In this document: piece by piece, positions 49,257 to 59,789 of the stretch
Position numbering within the stretch: position 1 is the stretch's first letter
Layout of the letters: each line of letters starts with the position of its first letter
Source: Proteus vulgaris
GTDB taxonomy: Bacteria; Pseudomonadota; Gammaproteobacteria; Enterobacterales; Enterobacteriaceae
Reading direction: 5' to 3'
NCBI RefSeq assembly: GCF_033708015.1
Contig: NZ_CP137920.1
Coordinates: forward strand, 3,844,001-3,908,000
Length of the DNA stretch: 64,000 nucleotides
Translations under genes and position numbers: made by a program
The notes under the pieces: model-generated
The model's input: only the letters and a program-made list of their open reading frames with translations
Told to the model about the DNA's origin: nothing
Databases searched by the model: none

Positions 49257-51383
49257 TTGTACCTGTTTGAAAGCCTGAATCAAATCGTTCAAAAATATTT
49301 GCCATCGGAGCAAGTTGAACAACTTAAAAAAGCCTTTATCGTCGCCCGAAATGCTCACGAGGGGCAGACTCGTTCAAGTGGTGAGCCTTATATTACTCAC
49401 CCTGTTGCGGTTGCGTGTATTCTTGCAGATATGCGATTAGATCACCAAACGCTCATGGCGGCGCTGTTGCATGATGTTATCGAAGATACACCTGCAACCT
49501 TCCAAGATATCGAAAACCTCTTTGGTAGTACGGTAGCCGATCTTGTTGAAGGTGTCTCTAAGCTTGATAAATTGAAATTTAGAGACAAAAAAGAGGCTCA
49601 GGCTGAAAACTTTCGTAAGATGATTATGGCGATGGTAAAAGATATCCGCGTCATTTTGATCAAACTGGCAGACCGAACTCACAATATGCGCACGCTGGGA
49701 TCATTACGCCCAGATAAACGTCGCCGTATTGCTCGTGAAACACTCGAAATTTACAGTCCTCTTGCACACCGTTTGGGTATACACCATATCAAAACAGAGC
49801 TTGAGGAGCTGGGTTTCGAGGCGCTACATCCTAATCGCTACCGTGTAATCAAAGAAGTCGTGAAAGCCGCTCGAGGCAACCGTAAAGAGATGATTAATAA
49901 AATCCTCTCTGAAATTGAAGGTCGCCTGACAGAAGCCCATATTGAATGCAAAGTTAACGGTCGCGAAAAACACCTGTACTCTATCTATCGGAAAATGTTG
50001 TTAAAAGAGCAACGTTTTCACTCGATCATGGATATTTACGCCTTTCGCGTTATCGTGAAAGAAGTCGATACCTGTTATCGCGTTTTAGGTCAAATGCACA
50101 GTCTTTACAAACCACGTCCCGGTCGAGTAAAAGACTATATTGCCATCCCCAAAGCCAACGGCTATCAATCTCTTCATACCTCACTAATTGGCCCTCACGG
50201 AGTGCCTGTTGAAGTGCAAATTCGTACTGAAGATATGGATCAAATGGCAGAAATGGGGGTTGCGGCACATTGGGCTTATAAAGAGCAAGGTGAACAACCA
50301 GGCACCACGGCACAAGTTAGAGCTCAACGATGGATGCAAAGTTTACTTGAATTGCAACAAAGTGCGGGTAGCTCATTTGAATTTATTGAGAACGTAAAAT
50401 CAGACCTCTTTCCTGATGAAATCTACGTTTTCACACCAGAAGGTCGCATAGTTGAATTACCCACTGGTGCGACACCTGTCGATTTTGCTTATGCTGTACA
50501 CACAGATATCGGTCATGCTTGTGTGGGTGCAAGAGTTGATAGACAACCCTACCCTCTTTCACAATCACTACGCACCGGACAAACAGTTGAAATTATTACC
50601 GCGCCAGGCGCAAGACCCAATGCAGCTTGGCTAAACTTTGTCGTCAGTTCAAGAGCACGTTCTAAAATTCGACAACTACTGAAAAATCTAAAACGTGAAG
50701 ACTCTATTAATTTAGGTCGTCGTTTACTCAATCACGCATTAGGCGAGCACAAGCTTGCTGATATTTCAGCTGAAAATATTGAGCGCGAATTGAAGCGTAT
50801 GAAGCTTCATTCAATCGACGACTTAATGGCTGAAATTGGTTTAGGTAATACAATGAGTGTTGTTGTTGCGCGTAACTTATTGATTGATAGTCAAAATCAA
50901 GATGAAAACGCACAAACAGAAACACCCCATGATGAAACCCCTAAACTCCCAATTAAAGGTGCTGATGGCGTATTGATTTCCTTCGCTAAATGCTGTCGCC
51001 CTATTCCGGGTGATCCTATCGTTGCACATATTAGTCCAGGTAAAGGTTTGGTTATCCACCATGAATCTTGTCGTAATATTCGTGGTTACCAAAAAGAGCC
51101 TGAAAAATTCATGCCTGTCGAGTGGGATAAAGAGATCAATAGCGATTTCATTACTGAAATTAAAGTCGATATGATTAACCACCAGGGCGCTTTAGCAAAC
51201 TTAACCGCAGCTATTAATGATGCAAACTCAAGTATTCAAAGTATGAATACAGAAGAGAAAGATGGTCGTGTGTATTGTGCTTTTATTCGCTTAACGGCGA
51301 AAGACAGAATTCAATTAGCCAATATCATGCGTAAACTTCGCATCATGCCTGACGTTCTGCGCGTTAGCCGTAATAAAAACTAG
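49257..51383 (+). CDS. spoT: Bifunctional (p)ppGpp synthetase/hydrolase SpoT
   Basis: A 708-residue regulator of the stringent response. The HD hydrolase domain has HDVIEDTP; the synthetase domain has RVKDYIAIPKANGYQSLHT; then TGS (IYVFTPEGRIVELPTGATPVDFAYAVHT), a helical region, a CC motif (FAKCCRPIPGD), and a C-terminal ACT domain ending RVSRNKN. The start codon is TTG at 49257 (TTG TAC CTG TTT), the same rare start as E. coli spoT. The length is close to E. coli's 702. Its neighbours rpoZ and trmH fit the conserved operon. Confidence 0.96.
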   Translation: MYLFESLNQIVQKYLPSEQVEQLKKAFIVARNAHEGQTRSSGEPYITHPVAVACILADMRLDHQTLMAALLHDVIEDTPATFQDIENLFGSTVADLVEGVSKLDKLKFRDKKEAQAENFRKMIMAMVKDIRVILIKLADRTHNMRTLGSLRPDKRRRIARETLEIYSPLAHRLGIHHIKTELEELGFEALHPNRYRVIKEVVKAARGNRKEMINKILSEIEGRLTEAHIECKVNGREKHLYSIYRKMLLKEQRFHSIMDIYAFRVIVKEVDTCYRVLGQMHSLYKPRPGRVKDYIAIPKANGYQSLHTSLIGPHGVPVEVQIRTEDMDQMAEMGVAAHWAYKEQGEQPGTTAQVRAQRWMQSLLELQQSAGSSFEFIENVKSDLFPDEIYVFTPEGRIVELPTGATPVDFAYAVHTDIGHACVGARVDRQPYPLSQSLRTGQTVEIITAPGARPNAAWLNFVVSSRARSKIRQLLKNLKREDSINLGRRLLNHALGEHKLADISAENIERELKRMKLHSIDDLMAEIGLGNTMSVVVARNLLIDSQNQDENAQTETPHDETPKLPIKGADGVLISFAKCCRPIPGDPIVAHISPGKGLVIHHESCRNIRGYQKEPEKFMPVEWDKEINSDFITEIKVDMINHQGALANLTAAINDANSSIQSMNTEEKDGRVYCAFIRLTAKDRIQLANIMRKLRIMPDVLRVSRNKN

Positions 51384-51385
51384 TC

Positions 51386-52108
51386 ATGAATTCAATTCGA
51401 TATGCCCGCATCTGCCAAATGATGGCGATGCGGCAGCCTGATCTTACTGTTTGCCTTGAAGAAGTACATAAATCTCATAATGTTGCTGCTGTTATAAGAA
51501 CGGCTGATGCTGTGGGGATCCCTAAAATTCATGCGATTTGGCCTGAAGAAAAAATGCGGATGTTAGTTTCCCCTGCGGCAGGGAGTAACAGTTGGGTCAA
51601 TGTAGAAACACATCCTACTATTACAGATGCGGTGAGTGCCTTTCGTGTCCAAGGTATGCAAGTTCTTGCGACTCACCTCTCAGATAAAGCGGTTGATTTT
51701 CGTGAGATTGATTACACACACCCGACTTGTATTATTATGGGACAAGAAAAAACAGGGATCTCACAAGATGCTATCGCCCTTGCAGATCAAGATATTATTG
51801 TGCCGATGATGGGAATGGTACAATCCCTAAATGTTTCTGTCGCCAGTGCACTCATTTTATATGAAGCACAACGCCAACGTCAGGCTGCGGGTATGTATAA
51901 TCGAACAGAGAGCATCTTAACGGAAGAAGAACAACAAATTCTTCTCTTTGAAGGTGGATACCCTGTATTGGCAGAAGTTTCTCGTCGAAAAGGACTGCCT
52001 CGCCCTTATATTAATGGCAACGGCGAAATTGAAGCACCTGAGTCATGGTGGGCAGAAATGCAAATGACGCAAAAACAACTTAGGAAATTAAAAAAGACGG
52101 AGTATTGA
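51386..52108 (+). CDS. trmH: tRNA (guanosine18-2'-O)-methyltransferase
   Basis: A 240-residue SPOUT methyltransferase making Gm18 in tRNA. NVAAVIRTADAVGIPKIH, GQEKTGIS, and MVQSLNVSVASALILYEAQRQR are the SpoU motifs forming the trefoil knot. It starts 3 bp after the spoT stop and lies 5 bp before recG, as in E. coli. Confidence 0.95.
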   Translation: MNSIRYARICQMMAMRQPDLTVCLEEVHKSHNVAAVIRTADAVGIPKIHAIWPEEKMRMLVSPAAGSNSWVNVETHPTITDAVSAFRVQGMQVLATHLSDKAVDFREIDYTHPTCIIMGQEKTGISQDAIALADQDIIVPMMGMVQSLNVSVASALILYEAQRQRQAAGMYNRTESILTEEEQQILLFEGGYPVLAEVSRRKGLPRPYINGNGEIEAPESWWAEMQMTQKQLRKLKKTEY

Positions 52109-52112
52109 TCCC

Positions 52113-54200
52113 ATGAAAGGAAAACTGCTTGATGCAATCCCCTTAACCACTCTTCACGGCGTAGGTGCAAGTCAGGCAGACAAACTGGCAAAAATAGGGC
52201 TTGTGACTATTGAGGATTTGTTACTCCACCTTCCTTTGCGTTATGAAGATCAAACGCATCTCTATGCTATCAGCGATCTCCTTCCCGGTATTCCTGCCAC
52301 TGTCTCTGGTGAAATATTAAGAACTGAAGTCAGTTTTGGCAGACGTAAAATGATGACCTGCCAAATTTCGGATGGCTCTGGCATTTTAACACTTCGCTTT
52401 TTTAATTTTACAGCAGCAATGAAAAATAACCTTGCTCAAGGTAAACAAGTCACTGCTTATGGTGAAGTGAAACGAGGAAGTCGGGGCCCAGAAATTATTC
52501 ATCCTGAATACAAAATCAAAGTAGCTGGCTCTGAAGTTAAACTGCAAGAAACACTCACGCCCATCTATTCAACAACAGAAGGCTTGCGCCAAGCATCACT
52601 ACGTAAATTAATAGAGCAAGCATTAGAATTACTTGATACCTGTGCTATTCATGAACTATTACCCGATCAGTTTATTCACGGTTTACCCCCGCTAGCCACC
52701 GCATTACGTACACTGCATAATCCGCCACCAGATATCGCTTTTGCAGAGCTTGAAAAAGGACAGCATCCTGCGCAAAAAAGACTCATTATTGAAGAGTTAC
52801 TTGCCCACAATCTAGGTATGCTTAATGCAAGAGCTGGCGCACAATCTTATCGTGCAGAACCATTGTTTATGCCAAATACGTCAACATTACGTCAGCAATT
52901 TCTCGCATCGCTCCCTTTTACGCCTACGAATGCACAACAACGTGTCGTCAATGAGATAGAAGCCGATTTAGAAAAAGACTATCCAATGATGCGATTAATC
53001 CAAGGAGATGTAGGTTCAGGTAAAACGTTAGTTGCAGCGTTAAGCGCATTACGTGCCATTGCTAATGGCAAGCAGGTGGCTTTAATGGCACCAACAGAGT
53101 TATTGGCAGAGCAACATGCATTAACCTTTAAAAAATGGTTTGAACCTTTTGATATCCAAGTAGGTTGGCTAGCCGGAAAACAGAAAGGGAAAGCGCGCGA
53201 AACACAACAAAACGCCATTGCGAATGGTGAAGTATCGATCATTATTGGAACGCATGCTATTTTCCAAGAACAAGTTAAATTTCACTCCCTAGCCTTAGTG
53301 ATTATTGATGAGCAACACCGATTTGGTGTTCATCAACGTCTCGCATTATGGAAAAAGGGTGAAGAGCAAGGCTTTCATCCCCATCAATTAGTCATGACAG
53401 CAACGCCGATCCCGAGAACATTAGCGATGACGGCCTACGCGGATATGGACACCTCTATTATCGACGAATTACCACCGGGTCGAACACCAGTGACCACGGT
53501 CGCTATCCCTGATACTCGCCGTAATGACATTATTGAACGCATCAAGCTAGCGTGCACAGAAGAAAAGCGACAAGCCTATTGGGTATGTACCTTAATTGAA
53601 GATTCTGATGTTCTTGAAGCACAAGCCGCCCAAGTTATCTATGATGAACTGACCATTGCACTCCCTGAAATCAACGTGGGATTGGTGCACGGGCGAATGA
53701 AACCTGCAGAGAAACAGGCCGTCATGACCGCCTTTAAAGAAAATGCGCTTCAACTTTTAGTTGCAACAACCGTAATTGAAGTCGGTGTTGACGTACCTAA
53801 TGCAAGTTTAATGATCATTGATAACCCAGAACGACTGGGACTCGCACAGTTACACCAATTACGTGGACGTGTAGGCCGAGGCGCAATCGCCTCTCATTGT
53901 GTCTTGCTATATAAAACACCACTCACACAAACAGCACGTTTGCGATTGCAGGTATTAAGAGATAGCAATGACGGTTTTGTGATTGCACAAAAAGATCTCG
54001 AAATCCGTGGCCCTGGTGAACTTTTAGGTACTAAGCAAACAGGTAATGCACAATTTAAAGTCGCTGATTTGTTACGCGACCAAGGGCTTATTCCTGAGGT
54101 TCAGCGCATTGCTCGTTATCTGCATCAACACTATCCTAAACATTCTCAAGCCTTAATCGAACGCTGGCTACCTGCTAAGACACAATACAGCCAAGCTTAA
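52113..54200 (+). CDS. recG: ATP-dependent DNA helicase RecG
   Basis: A 695-residue branch-migration helicase that remodels stalled forks and Holliday junctions. The wedge (OB) domain is N-terminal; Walker A is GDVGSGKTLVA, the DExH box is IIDEQHRFGV, motif III is VMTATPIPRTL, and the C-terminal motif is QLRGRVGRG. The length matches E. coli RecG (693). It ends the gmk-recG cluster. Confidence 0.96.
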   Translation: MKGKLLDAIPLTTLHGVGASQADKLAKIGLVTIEDLLLHLPLRYEDQTHLYAISDLLPGIPATVSGEILRTEVSFGRRKMMTCQISDGSGILTLRFFNFTAAMKNNLAQGKQVTAYGEVKRGSRGPEIIHPEYKIKVAGSEVKLQETLTPIYSTTEGLRQASLRKLIEQALELLDTCAIHELLPDQFIHGLPPLATALRTLHNPPPDIAFAELEKGQHPAQKRLIIEELLAHNLGMLNARAGAQSYRAEPLFMPNTSTLRQQFLASLPFTPTNAQQRVVNEIEADLEKDYPMMRLIQGDVGSGKTLVAALSALRAIANGKQVALMAPTELLAEQHALTFKKWFEPFDIQVGWLAGKQKGKARETQQNAIANGEVSIIIGTHAIFQEQVKFHSLALVIIDEQHRFGVHQRLALWKKGEEQGFHPHQLVMTATPIPRTLAMTAYADMDTSIIDELPPGRTPVTTVAIPDTRRNDIIERIKLACTEEKRQAYWVCTLIEDSDVLEAQAAQVIYDELTIALPEINVGLVHGRMKPAEKQAVMTAFKENALQLLVATTVIEVGVDVPNASLMIIDNPERLGLAQLHQLRGRVGRGAIASHCVLLYKTPLTQTARLRLQVLRDSNDGFVIAQKDLEIRGPGELLGTKQTGNAQFKVADLLRDQGLIPEVQRIARYLHQHYPKHSQALIERWLPAKTQYSQA

Positions 54201-54288
54201 GGTGATTCTTTTGTATGGCTTAGCGTGCGTTTAAACTCGCTTTGGGCTGATCTTGAAATATTCGTAAATTTAATACCGCATAGCAAAA

Positions 54289-54322
54289 CACCTCAATGCT
54301 GATATTCAACATTGAGGTGCTC
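54289..54322. terminator. Bidirectional terminator between recG and gltS
   Basis: CACCTCAATG pairs with CATTGAGGTG around an 11-base loop. It lies between convergent genes, about 90 bp from recG and 40 bp from gltS. Confidence 0.8.
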
Positions 54323-54361
54323 TTTAACGTTTTGACGCTATTTTAATTTATAGCAACCAAA

Positions 54362-55579
54362 CTACCCTGCAACGATTGGCGTAAAAAACGGTAGCATTAG
54401 ATACAGTTTAATCACTATTGCATTCACAATATCAATAAAGAATGCACCAACCATAGGCACGACTAAGAACGCAAGATGAGACGGTCCAAAACGGTCTGTT
54501 ACCGCTTGCATATTCGCAATCGCCGTTGGTGTTGCGCCTAAACCAAAACCACAGTGACCTGCTGCTAAAATCGCGGCATCGTAGTTTTTACCCATGACAC
54601 GGAAAGTCACAAAAATAGCATACAGCGCCATTACACCGGCTTGAACTCCAAGGATAACCAGCATTGGTATCGCCAGTGATGCAAGCTCCCATAATTTCAA
54701 GCTCATTAATGCCATCGCTAAGAATAACGATAAACTCACGTTACCTAAGACTGACACCGCTCTATCAAAAACACGGTAGAACCCAAGCATTGAAAGGCTA
54801 TTACTTAAAATCACACCAATAAATAGAACACACACAAAGGTTGGTAGTGAGAATGCAGTACCTTCTAACAATTGGGAAAGGAACGTACCTGCCATTAAAC
54901 AGATAGAGATCATCGCAATCGTTTCTAATAAAACCATTGAAGTGATCATTCGACCTGTTGTCGGCTTCTCAAATGCGGTTGGCATTTCATGGTCATCGGC
55001 GCCTAATCCCGGTGTCGGGATATTTTTGATTAAGTAGCGTGCAACTGGACCACCAATCAATCCACCTAAAACTAAGCCAAAAGTAGCACAAGCCATTGCC
55101 ACTTCAGATGCGCTCATAAAACCATAATTTTCAACAAAGGTTTTACCCCAAGCGGCACCCGTACCATGACCACCCGATAAGGTAATCGAACCGGCCAGTA
55201 GCCCCATTAAAGGATCCAGACCTAACATTTCTGCTAATGCAATACCGACGGTATTTTGTACTAACAACAATCCCACAACAACAAAGACGAAAATAAAAAG
55301 TGCTTTTCCTCCCGCTTTTAAACTTGCGAGGTTTGCGTTTAAACCAATTGTTGCAAAGAAGGCCAGCATTAATGGATCTTTAAGTGAAAGATCAAAACTC
55401 ACTTCCCAATCCATAAAAGATTTGAATGCTAATAGAATAACTGCAACAAGTAGCCCACCTGCAACGGGTTCTGGGATCGTATACCGTTCTAAAAAAGGAA
55501 CAGATTTCACTAATTTACGTCCGATCAAGAGAACCAAAGTGGCCGCAACCAGCGTGCCATAAACATCAAGATGATACAT
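54362..55579 (-). CDS. gltS: Sodium/glutamate symporter
   Basis: A 405-residue glutamate-specific Na+ symporter of the ESS family, with about ten membrane segments in two inverted halves. GSITLSGGHGTGAAWG and AGHCGFGLGATPTAIANM are the paired re-entrant loops. The N-terminus MYHLDVYGTLVAATLVLLIGRKLV matches E. coli GltS (401). It is divergent from xanP with 240 bp between, which carries a PurR-like site. Confidence 0.95.
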   Translation of the reverse strand: MYHLDVYGTLVAATLVLLIGRKLVKSVPFLERYTIPEPVAGGLLVAVILLAFKSFMDWEVSFDLSLKDPLMLAFFATIGLNANLASLKAGGKALFIFVFVVVGLLLVQNTVGIALAEMLGLDPLMGLLAGSITLSGGHGTGAAWGKTFVENYGFMSASEVAMACATFGLVLGGLIGGPVARYLIKNIPTPGLGADDHEMPTAFEKPTTGRMITSMVLLETIAMISICLMAGTFLSQLLEGTAFSLPTFVCVLFIGVILSNSLSMLGFYRVFDRAVSVLGNVSLSLFLAMALMSLKLWELASLAIPMLVILGVQAGVMALYAIFVTFRVMGKNYDAAILAAGHCGFGLGATPTAIANMQAVTDRFGPSHLAFLVVPMVGAFFIDIVNAIVIKLYLMLPFFTPIVAG

Positions 55580-55752
55580 TTATGTACCCCGTCTTATTTG
55601 TTAATTTTATATAAAAATACTACGACGCTAAGTTCATCCATAAACAACGCCAAAAGCAGGTATCCCCGATTAGAAAAAAAAATGGAGACAAACACAAGTT
55701 AAAACATATAAAAATGTGAGCGCCTCTTAAGCATTTTGATAACATCATTTTC

Positions 55753-55768
55753 GCGCAAACGATTGCTT
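55753..55768 (+). promoter_or_regulatory. PurR-like operator upstream of xanP
   Basis: GCGCAAACGATTGCTT matches the palindromic PurR consensus ACGCAAACGTTTGCGT at 13 of 16 positions, including the CGCAAACG half and central CG. It lies about 53 bp before the xanP start. Purine repression of a xanthine importer makes sense, but the assignment is inferred. Confidence 0.65.
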
Positions 55769-55820
55769 TTGTGGCACAGATCATTAAAATACTGTTTTTG
55801 TCGAATAAGAAATTCACACC

Positions 55821-57212
55821 ATGGTTACTTCAGAAAATCAAAATTTGCCTAAAAATAGTGACGTTTCAATTAAAAAAAATAGCGAACTTCTTTTTGCTTT
55901 AGAAGAGAAACCGCCATTACCTCAAACACTTTTTGCTGCTTGCCAACACCTTTTAGCTATGTTTGTCGCGGTTATCACACCTGCGATCCTTATTTGCCAA
56001 GCATTAGGATTACCTGCACACGATACTCAACGTATTATCAGTATGTCTTTATTTGCATCAGGTATTGCTTCTCTTATTCAAATTCGAGCATGGGGTCCAA
56101 TAGGTTCAGGATTGTTATCAATCCAAGGAACAAGCTTTAACTTTGTTGCTCCACTTATTATGGGGGGATTAGCACTTAAAAATGGTGGAGCCGATATTCC
56201 AACAATGATGGCAGCCCTGTTTGGGACATTAATGGTTGCCTCATTAACCGAAATCATCCTTTCTCGTGTACTTCACTTAGCAAGACGTATTATTACACCG
56301 CTGGTTTCAGGTGTCGTCGTGATGATAATCGGTCTCTCTTTAATCCAAGTTGGATTAACCTCTATTGGTGGTGGTTATGCAGCCATCGAAAATAATACCT
56401 TTGGTTCACCACAAAACCTGTTATTAGCAGGCTCTGTTCTTATTGTTATTATTCTACTTAATCGACAAAAAAACCCTTATTTACGCGTTGCTTCTTTGGT
56501 CATTGCAATGGCAGTGGGCTATGTTCTTGCTTGGGCTTTAGATATGTTACCCACACCTGCAGAACATCAAGAAACTCCGCTTATGACTATTCCTGAGCCG
56601 TTTTATTATGGGCTGTCATTTGATTGGCATTTGCTTATTCCTTTAATGCTGGTATTTATGATCACATCACTCGAAACGATAGGAGATATTACAGCAACTT
56701 CTGACGTTTCAGAGCAACCTGTCAGTGGCCCTTTGTATATGAAACGAATTAAAGGAGGCGTCTTAGCGAATGGAATTAACTCCATGGTTTCGGCATTTTT
56801 CAATACCTTCCCAAATTCTTGTTTTGGTCAAAATAATGGCGTTATTCAATTAACAGGCGTTGCAAGTCGCTATGTAGGTTATGTTGTTGCCGCAATGCTC
56901 ATTATCTTAGGCTTATTTCCATTCGTTGCAGAATTTGTGCAAAAAATTCCTGAACCCGTATTAGGTGGAGCCACATTAGTCATGTTTGGTACGATAGCGG
57001 CATCGGGTGTACGCATTGTTTCTAAAGAAGCACTCAACCGCCGAGCCATCATGATCCTTGCGATTTCACTTGCGGTAGGGCTGGGCGTTTCACAGCAACC
57101 TCAAATATTGCAGTTTGCACCTGATTGGCTAAAAACATTGCTGTCATCGGGTATTGCTGCAGGTGGTTTAACAGCCATTATTTTAAACCTGATTTTTCCG
57201 CCAGAAAAATAA
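55821..57212 (+). CDS. xanP: Xanthine:proton symporter
   Basis: A 463-residue purine permease of the nucleobase-cation symporter-2 family, close to E. coli XanP (YicE, 463). The NCS2 motif is [12 protein letters not shown] region plus [27 protein letters not shown] and [34 protein letters not shown] is another hallmark. The start at 55821 has only a weak ribosome-binding site (AAGAAA). The gene lies between gltS and yicH, as in E. coli, apart from an inserted ORF. Confidence 0.95.
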   Translation: MVTSENQNLPKNSDVSIKKNSELLFALEEKPPLPQTLFAACQHLLAMFVAVITPAILICQALGLPAHDTQRIISMSLFASGIASLIQIRAWGPIGSGLLSIQGTSFNFVAPLIMGGLALKNGGADIPTMMAALFGTLMVASLTEIILSRVLHLARRIITPLVSGVVVMIIGLSLIQVGLTSIGGGYAAIENNTFGSPQNLLLAGSVLIVIILLNRQKNPYLRVASLVIAMAVGYVLAWALDMLPTPAEHQETPLMTIPEPFYYGLSFDWHLLIPLMLVFMITSLETIGDITATSDVSEQPVSGPLYMKRIKGGVLANGINSMVSAFFNTFPNSCFGQNNGVIQLTGVASRYVGYVVAAMLIILGLFPFVAEFVQKIPEPVLGGATLVMFGTIAASGVRIVSKEALNRRAIMILAISLAVGLGVSQQPQILQFAPDWLKTLLSSGIAAGGLTAIILNLIFPPEK

Positions 57213-57235
57213 TCATTAATTAGTTACAAAATAAT

Positions 57236-57273
57236 AAAGCACTATTTTCATCATCAAAAAATAGCGCTTTATT
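57236..57273 (+). terminator. Terminator after xanP
   Basis: AAAGCACTATTTT pairs with AAAATAGCGCTTT (one mismatch), followed by ATTTATT, about 25 bp past the xanP stop. Confidence 0.7.
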
Positions 57274-57369
57274 TATTACCTGCAGATCAATGGCGTTTTT
57301 ATAAAAGCACTTTCCGTTTGATTACAGTAAATAATATTCATCTTTTATTGAAACTCAAAAAAAAATAAG

Positions 57370-57918
57370 ATGACAACAACTTTTAATCTAATTAAAAATC
57401 CTGCACTCGAATACTTAAAAAAGCACGCATCTACTCAAGACTTTCACATACAAACTATTGGGCAATTTTTTACTTATCTCAAAGATTCCATTCTTTCATT
57501 GTTTAATAGTGATCATAAATTTACTCATTTAGGAAATAAATCTATTGCTGAATTTAATTTAGAACATATTCAACAAGACTTAAATGAGTTTTTAAAAAAT
57601 CCTTCCCTTAATAATTCTGAAGATAAAAACAAAAAGGAATATCTAAACTATACGTTTCAATATTCATCAAAACAAGCGGGTATTCTCCCTAATTTTTACG
57701 ATATTTATCACTCAGGTAGCATTGATCCTAATGAATTAATTTCCCAACTTATTAACTATGGTAATAAATTAAAAACCGGAGAATTAAATGATAGAGAGCA
57801 AAGCCATAAAAACATTATAGAAACAATATTGGGTAATATTAAAGCCAATTTACTAGAGAGCAGTAATTCACTCACCAAAGACTTGGTAAACAAGATATCC
57901 CTTATCTCAAATAAATAA
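57370..57918 (+). CDS. Unknown AT-rich ORF between xanP and yicH
   Basis: A 182-residue protein I do not recognise. It has no signal peptide or long hydrophobic helix, is rich in Asn, Lys, Ser and Leu, and looks mainly helical (IAEFNLEHIQQDLNEFLK, KNIIETILGNIKANLL). The ribosome-binding site is poor (AAAAATAAG). E. coli has nothing between xanP and yicH, and its composition is more AT-rich than the flanks, both signs of acquired DNA. It could be a small exported effector-like protein, but there is no motif to support that. Confidence 0.55.
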   Translation: MTTTFNLIKNPALEYLKKHASTQDFHIQTIGQFFTYLKDSILSLFNSDHKFTHLGNKSIAEFNLEHIQQDLNEFLKNPSLNNSEDKNKKEYLNYTFQYSSKQAGILPNFYDIYHSGSIDPNELISQLINYGNKLKTGELNDREQSHKNIIETILGNIKANLLESSNSLTKDLVNKISLISNK

Positions 57919-58024
57919 GCAGTTAAATGATCTTGTTTTATAGAGTGATGAATACTTGAGCATCACCGAGTTTTCAGGCATAACTGTATAATGTTTTGAT
58001 GGAGTATAAAACAGGAGACAGGTT

Positions 58025-59701
58025 ATGCGCTGGCTGATGAAAAGTTTGGTATCTCTGATACTTATCGTTATTTTATTTATTATTATCATTTATGCTTTTA
58101 TTCAGACTCAGTGGGGCGCACAAAAAACCAGTGAATGGCTGACACAATACACCGACTATGATATTCGCTTCTCTGGTATTGAGCATGATCTTATGCAACC
58201 CGAGCAAGTCATTGTTCATGATCTCCTCATTAATCCTAAGCAAGATAAAGCGATAGTATCGGCAAAATCAGCACAAATTAGATTGAATTGGCAATTTTTT
58301 ACTACTCCATCTCATCTACAAAAAATCACATTAGAAAATGGCAATATTGATTTTACCAACAAAACACCTTCAATACCGTTAAGCGCCGACATCTTACAAT
58401 TTAAAAATATGGCGCTACGTAGTGAAAAAGCAGATTTTTCTTTTGATGCCAAGAAAATAACGGGCGGGATCACACCCTGGCTCCCAACATCAACCGACTT
58501 AATTGGAGCCGGTCATTTCCAGTTTTCCATTGCTAGTGGCATGATAAATAATAATGAATTCAGTAATTTTATTATTTCTGGACAATATCAACCCAATAAT
58601 ATTCAAATAGAAAAATTAGGTACTCGCCTACTGAATGGCTCACTATCTTTAAGTGGACAATATCAAGACAATCAATGGAAGTTTGATGAAGTTTATATGA
58701 ATGGCTTGCGCTGGCAATCCTCACAAACCTTTGACGAATTAATTCAATCTCTCTCTGAATATCCTCGTGTTAGCATAAAAACACTCAATATCGTTGATTT
58801 GACTGCTGAAGGGAAACAGTGGGCAATAAGTGGTTTTGATGGGCAATTTGCTCAATTGAATTGGGATAACGCGCTTTCATTTACCACTGGTGAACTCAAT
58901 ACAGATGATATTGTTTTTCAAAATGAACACGTTACTGATCTTATTGCAAAACTCAACCAACAGAACAATCAACTCAATCTAGATAACCTCAGTCTACGCT
59001 ATGAAAAAGGTTTAATTAAACTTGCCGGTCATTGGAATAAAGACAATAAAACCATCACAATCCAAGACGCCACACTATCAGGTTTTTTATATACGTTACC
59101 TGAAAATTGGCTCACTTTTTTAGCTCAACCAATAGATAACAAAAGCAATATTCAAAATATCACTATCGAACAGTTATCTATCAATCAATCTATCTTGATT
59201 GATATCACGCCAGAATTTCCATTCCAATTCACCAATTTAACAGGAAAATTGCAAAATTTAATGGTTGCAAAAGAAGGTGAATGGGGATTATGGCAAGGTT
59301 CAGCCGTATTAAATGCCGATAGCGGTACATTAAATCGTATTGAATTACGTCGTCCTGATTTAAACATTGTCACTCAACACGATAATGCTATTGTTGAGCA
59401 ATATTCAGCATTTATTGGTAATGGCATTGTTCGAGGTTCAGCCGCTTTAGTGCAATCTAACCAGCAGCGCCAATTTTCACTTATTGCTAATGGTCTCAAT
59501 GTCCCTTTATCAACGCTATATACATTAGGTTTAAAAACAACCTACTCTGATGAAATAGGCCAATTCACATTAAAATTGAAAGGTGATTTACGTTCAAAAC
59601 CAGTCATATCAACACTGAATGGCACATTAACTGGCAATAAAGGTGAACAACAAATACTCAACGCAGTGATACAAAATGGTGAGATAATTAATCACCTATA
59701 A
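58025..59701 (+). CDS. yicH: AsmA-family protein YicH
   Basis: A 558-residue inner-membrane-anchored periplasmic protein: one N-terminal helix (SLILIVILFIIIIYAF) followed by a long beta-rich AsmA-type domain with the usual repeats (VIVHDLLINPKQDKAIVSAKSAQIRLNW, LSLSGQYQDNQWKFDEV). AsmA-like proteins are proposed to carry phospholipids across the periplasm. The length and position (next to xanP in E. coli) favour YicH (569). The overall sequence is divergent, as is common for this family. Confidence 0.85.
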   Translation: MRWLMKSLVSLILIVILFIIIIYAFIQTQWGAQKTSEWLTQYTDYDIRFSGIEHDLMQPEQVIVHDLLINPKQDKAIVSAKSAQIRLNWQFFTTPSHLQKITLENGNIDFTNKTPSIPLSADILQFKNMALRSEKADFSFDAKKITGGITPWLPTSTDLIGAGHFQFSIASGMINNNEFSNFIISGQYQPNNIQIEKLGTRLLNGSLSLSGQYQDNQWKFDEVYMNGLRWQSSQTFDELIQSLSEYPRVSIKTLNIVDLTAEGKQWAISGFDGQFAQLNWDNALSFTTGELNTDDIVFQNEHVTDLIAKLNQQNNQLNLDNLSLRYEKGLIKLAGHWNKDNKTITIQDATLSGFLYTLPENWLTFLAQPIDNKSNIQNITIEQLSINQSILIDITPEFPFQFTNLTGKLQNLMVAKEGEWGLWQGSAVLNADSGTLNRIELRRPDLNIVTQHDNAIVEQYSAFIGNGIVRGSAALVQSNQQRQFSLIANGLNVPLSTLYTLGLKTTYSDEIGQFTLKLKGDLRSKPVISTLNGTLTGNKGEQQILNAVIQNGEIINHL

Positions 59702-59789
59702 TATTGATTTTTTCGCAGGAGCACGGATTGCTCCCTTTATAAAAAGCGTTACAATGCGCTATTGCCCTTTTCTTTATTGTGGAGTTTTC

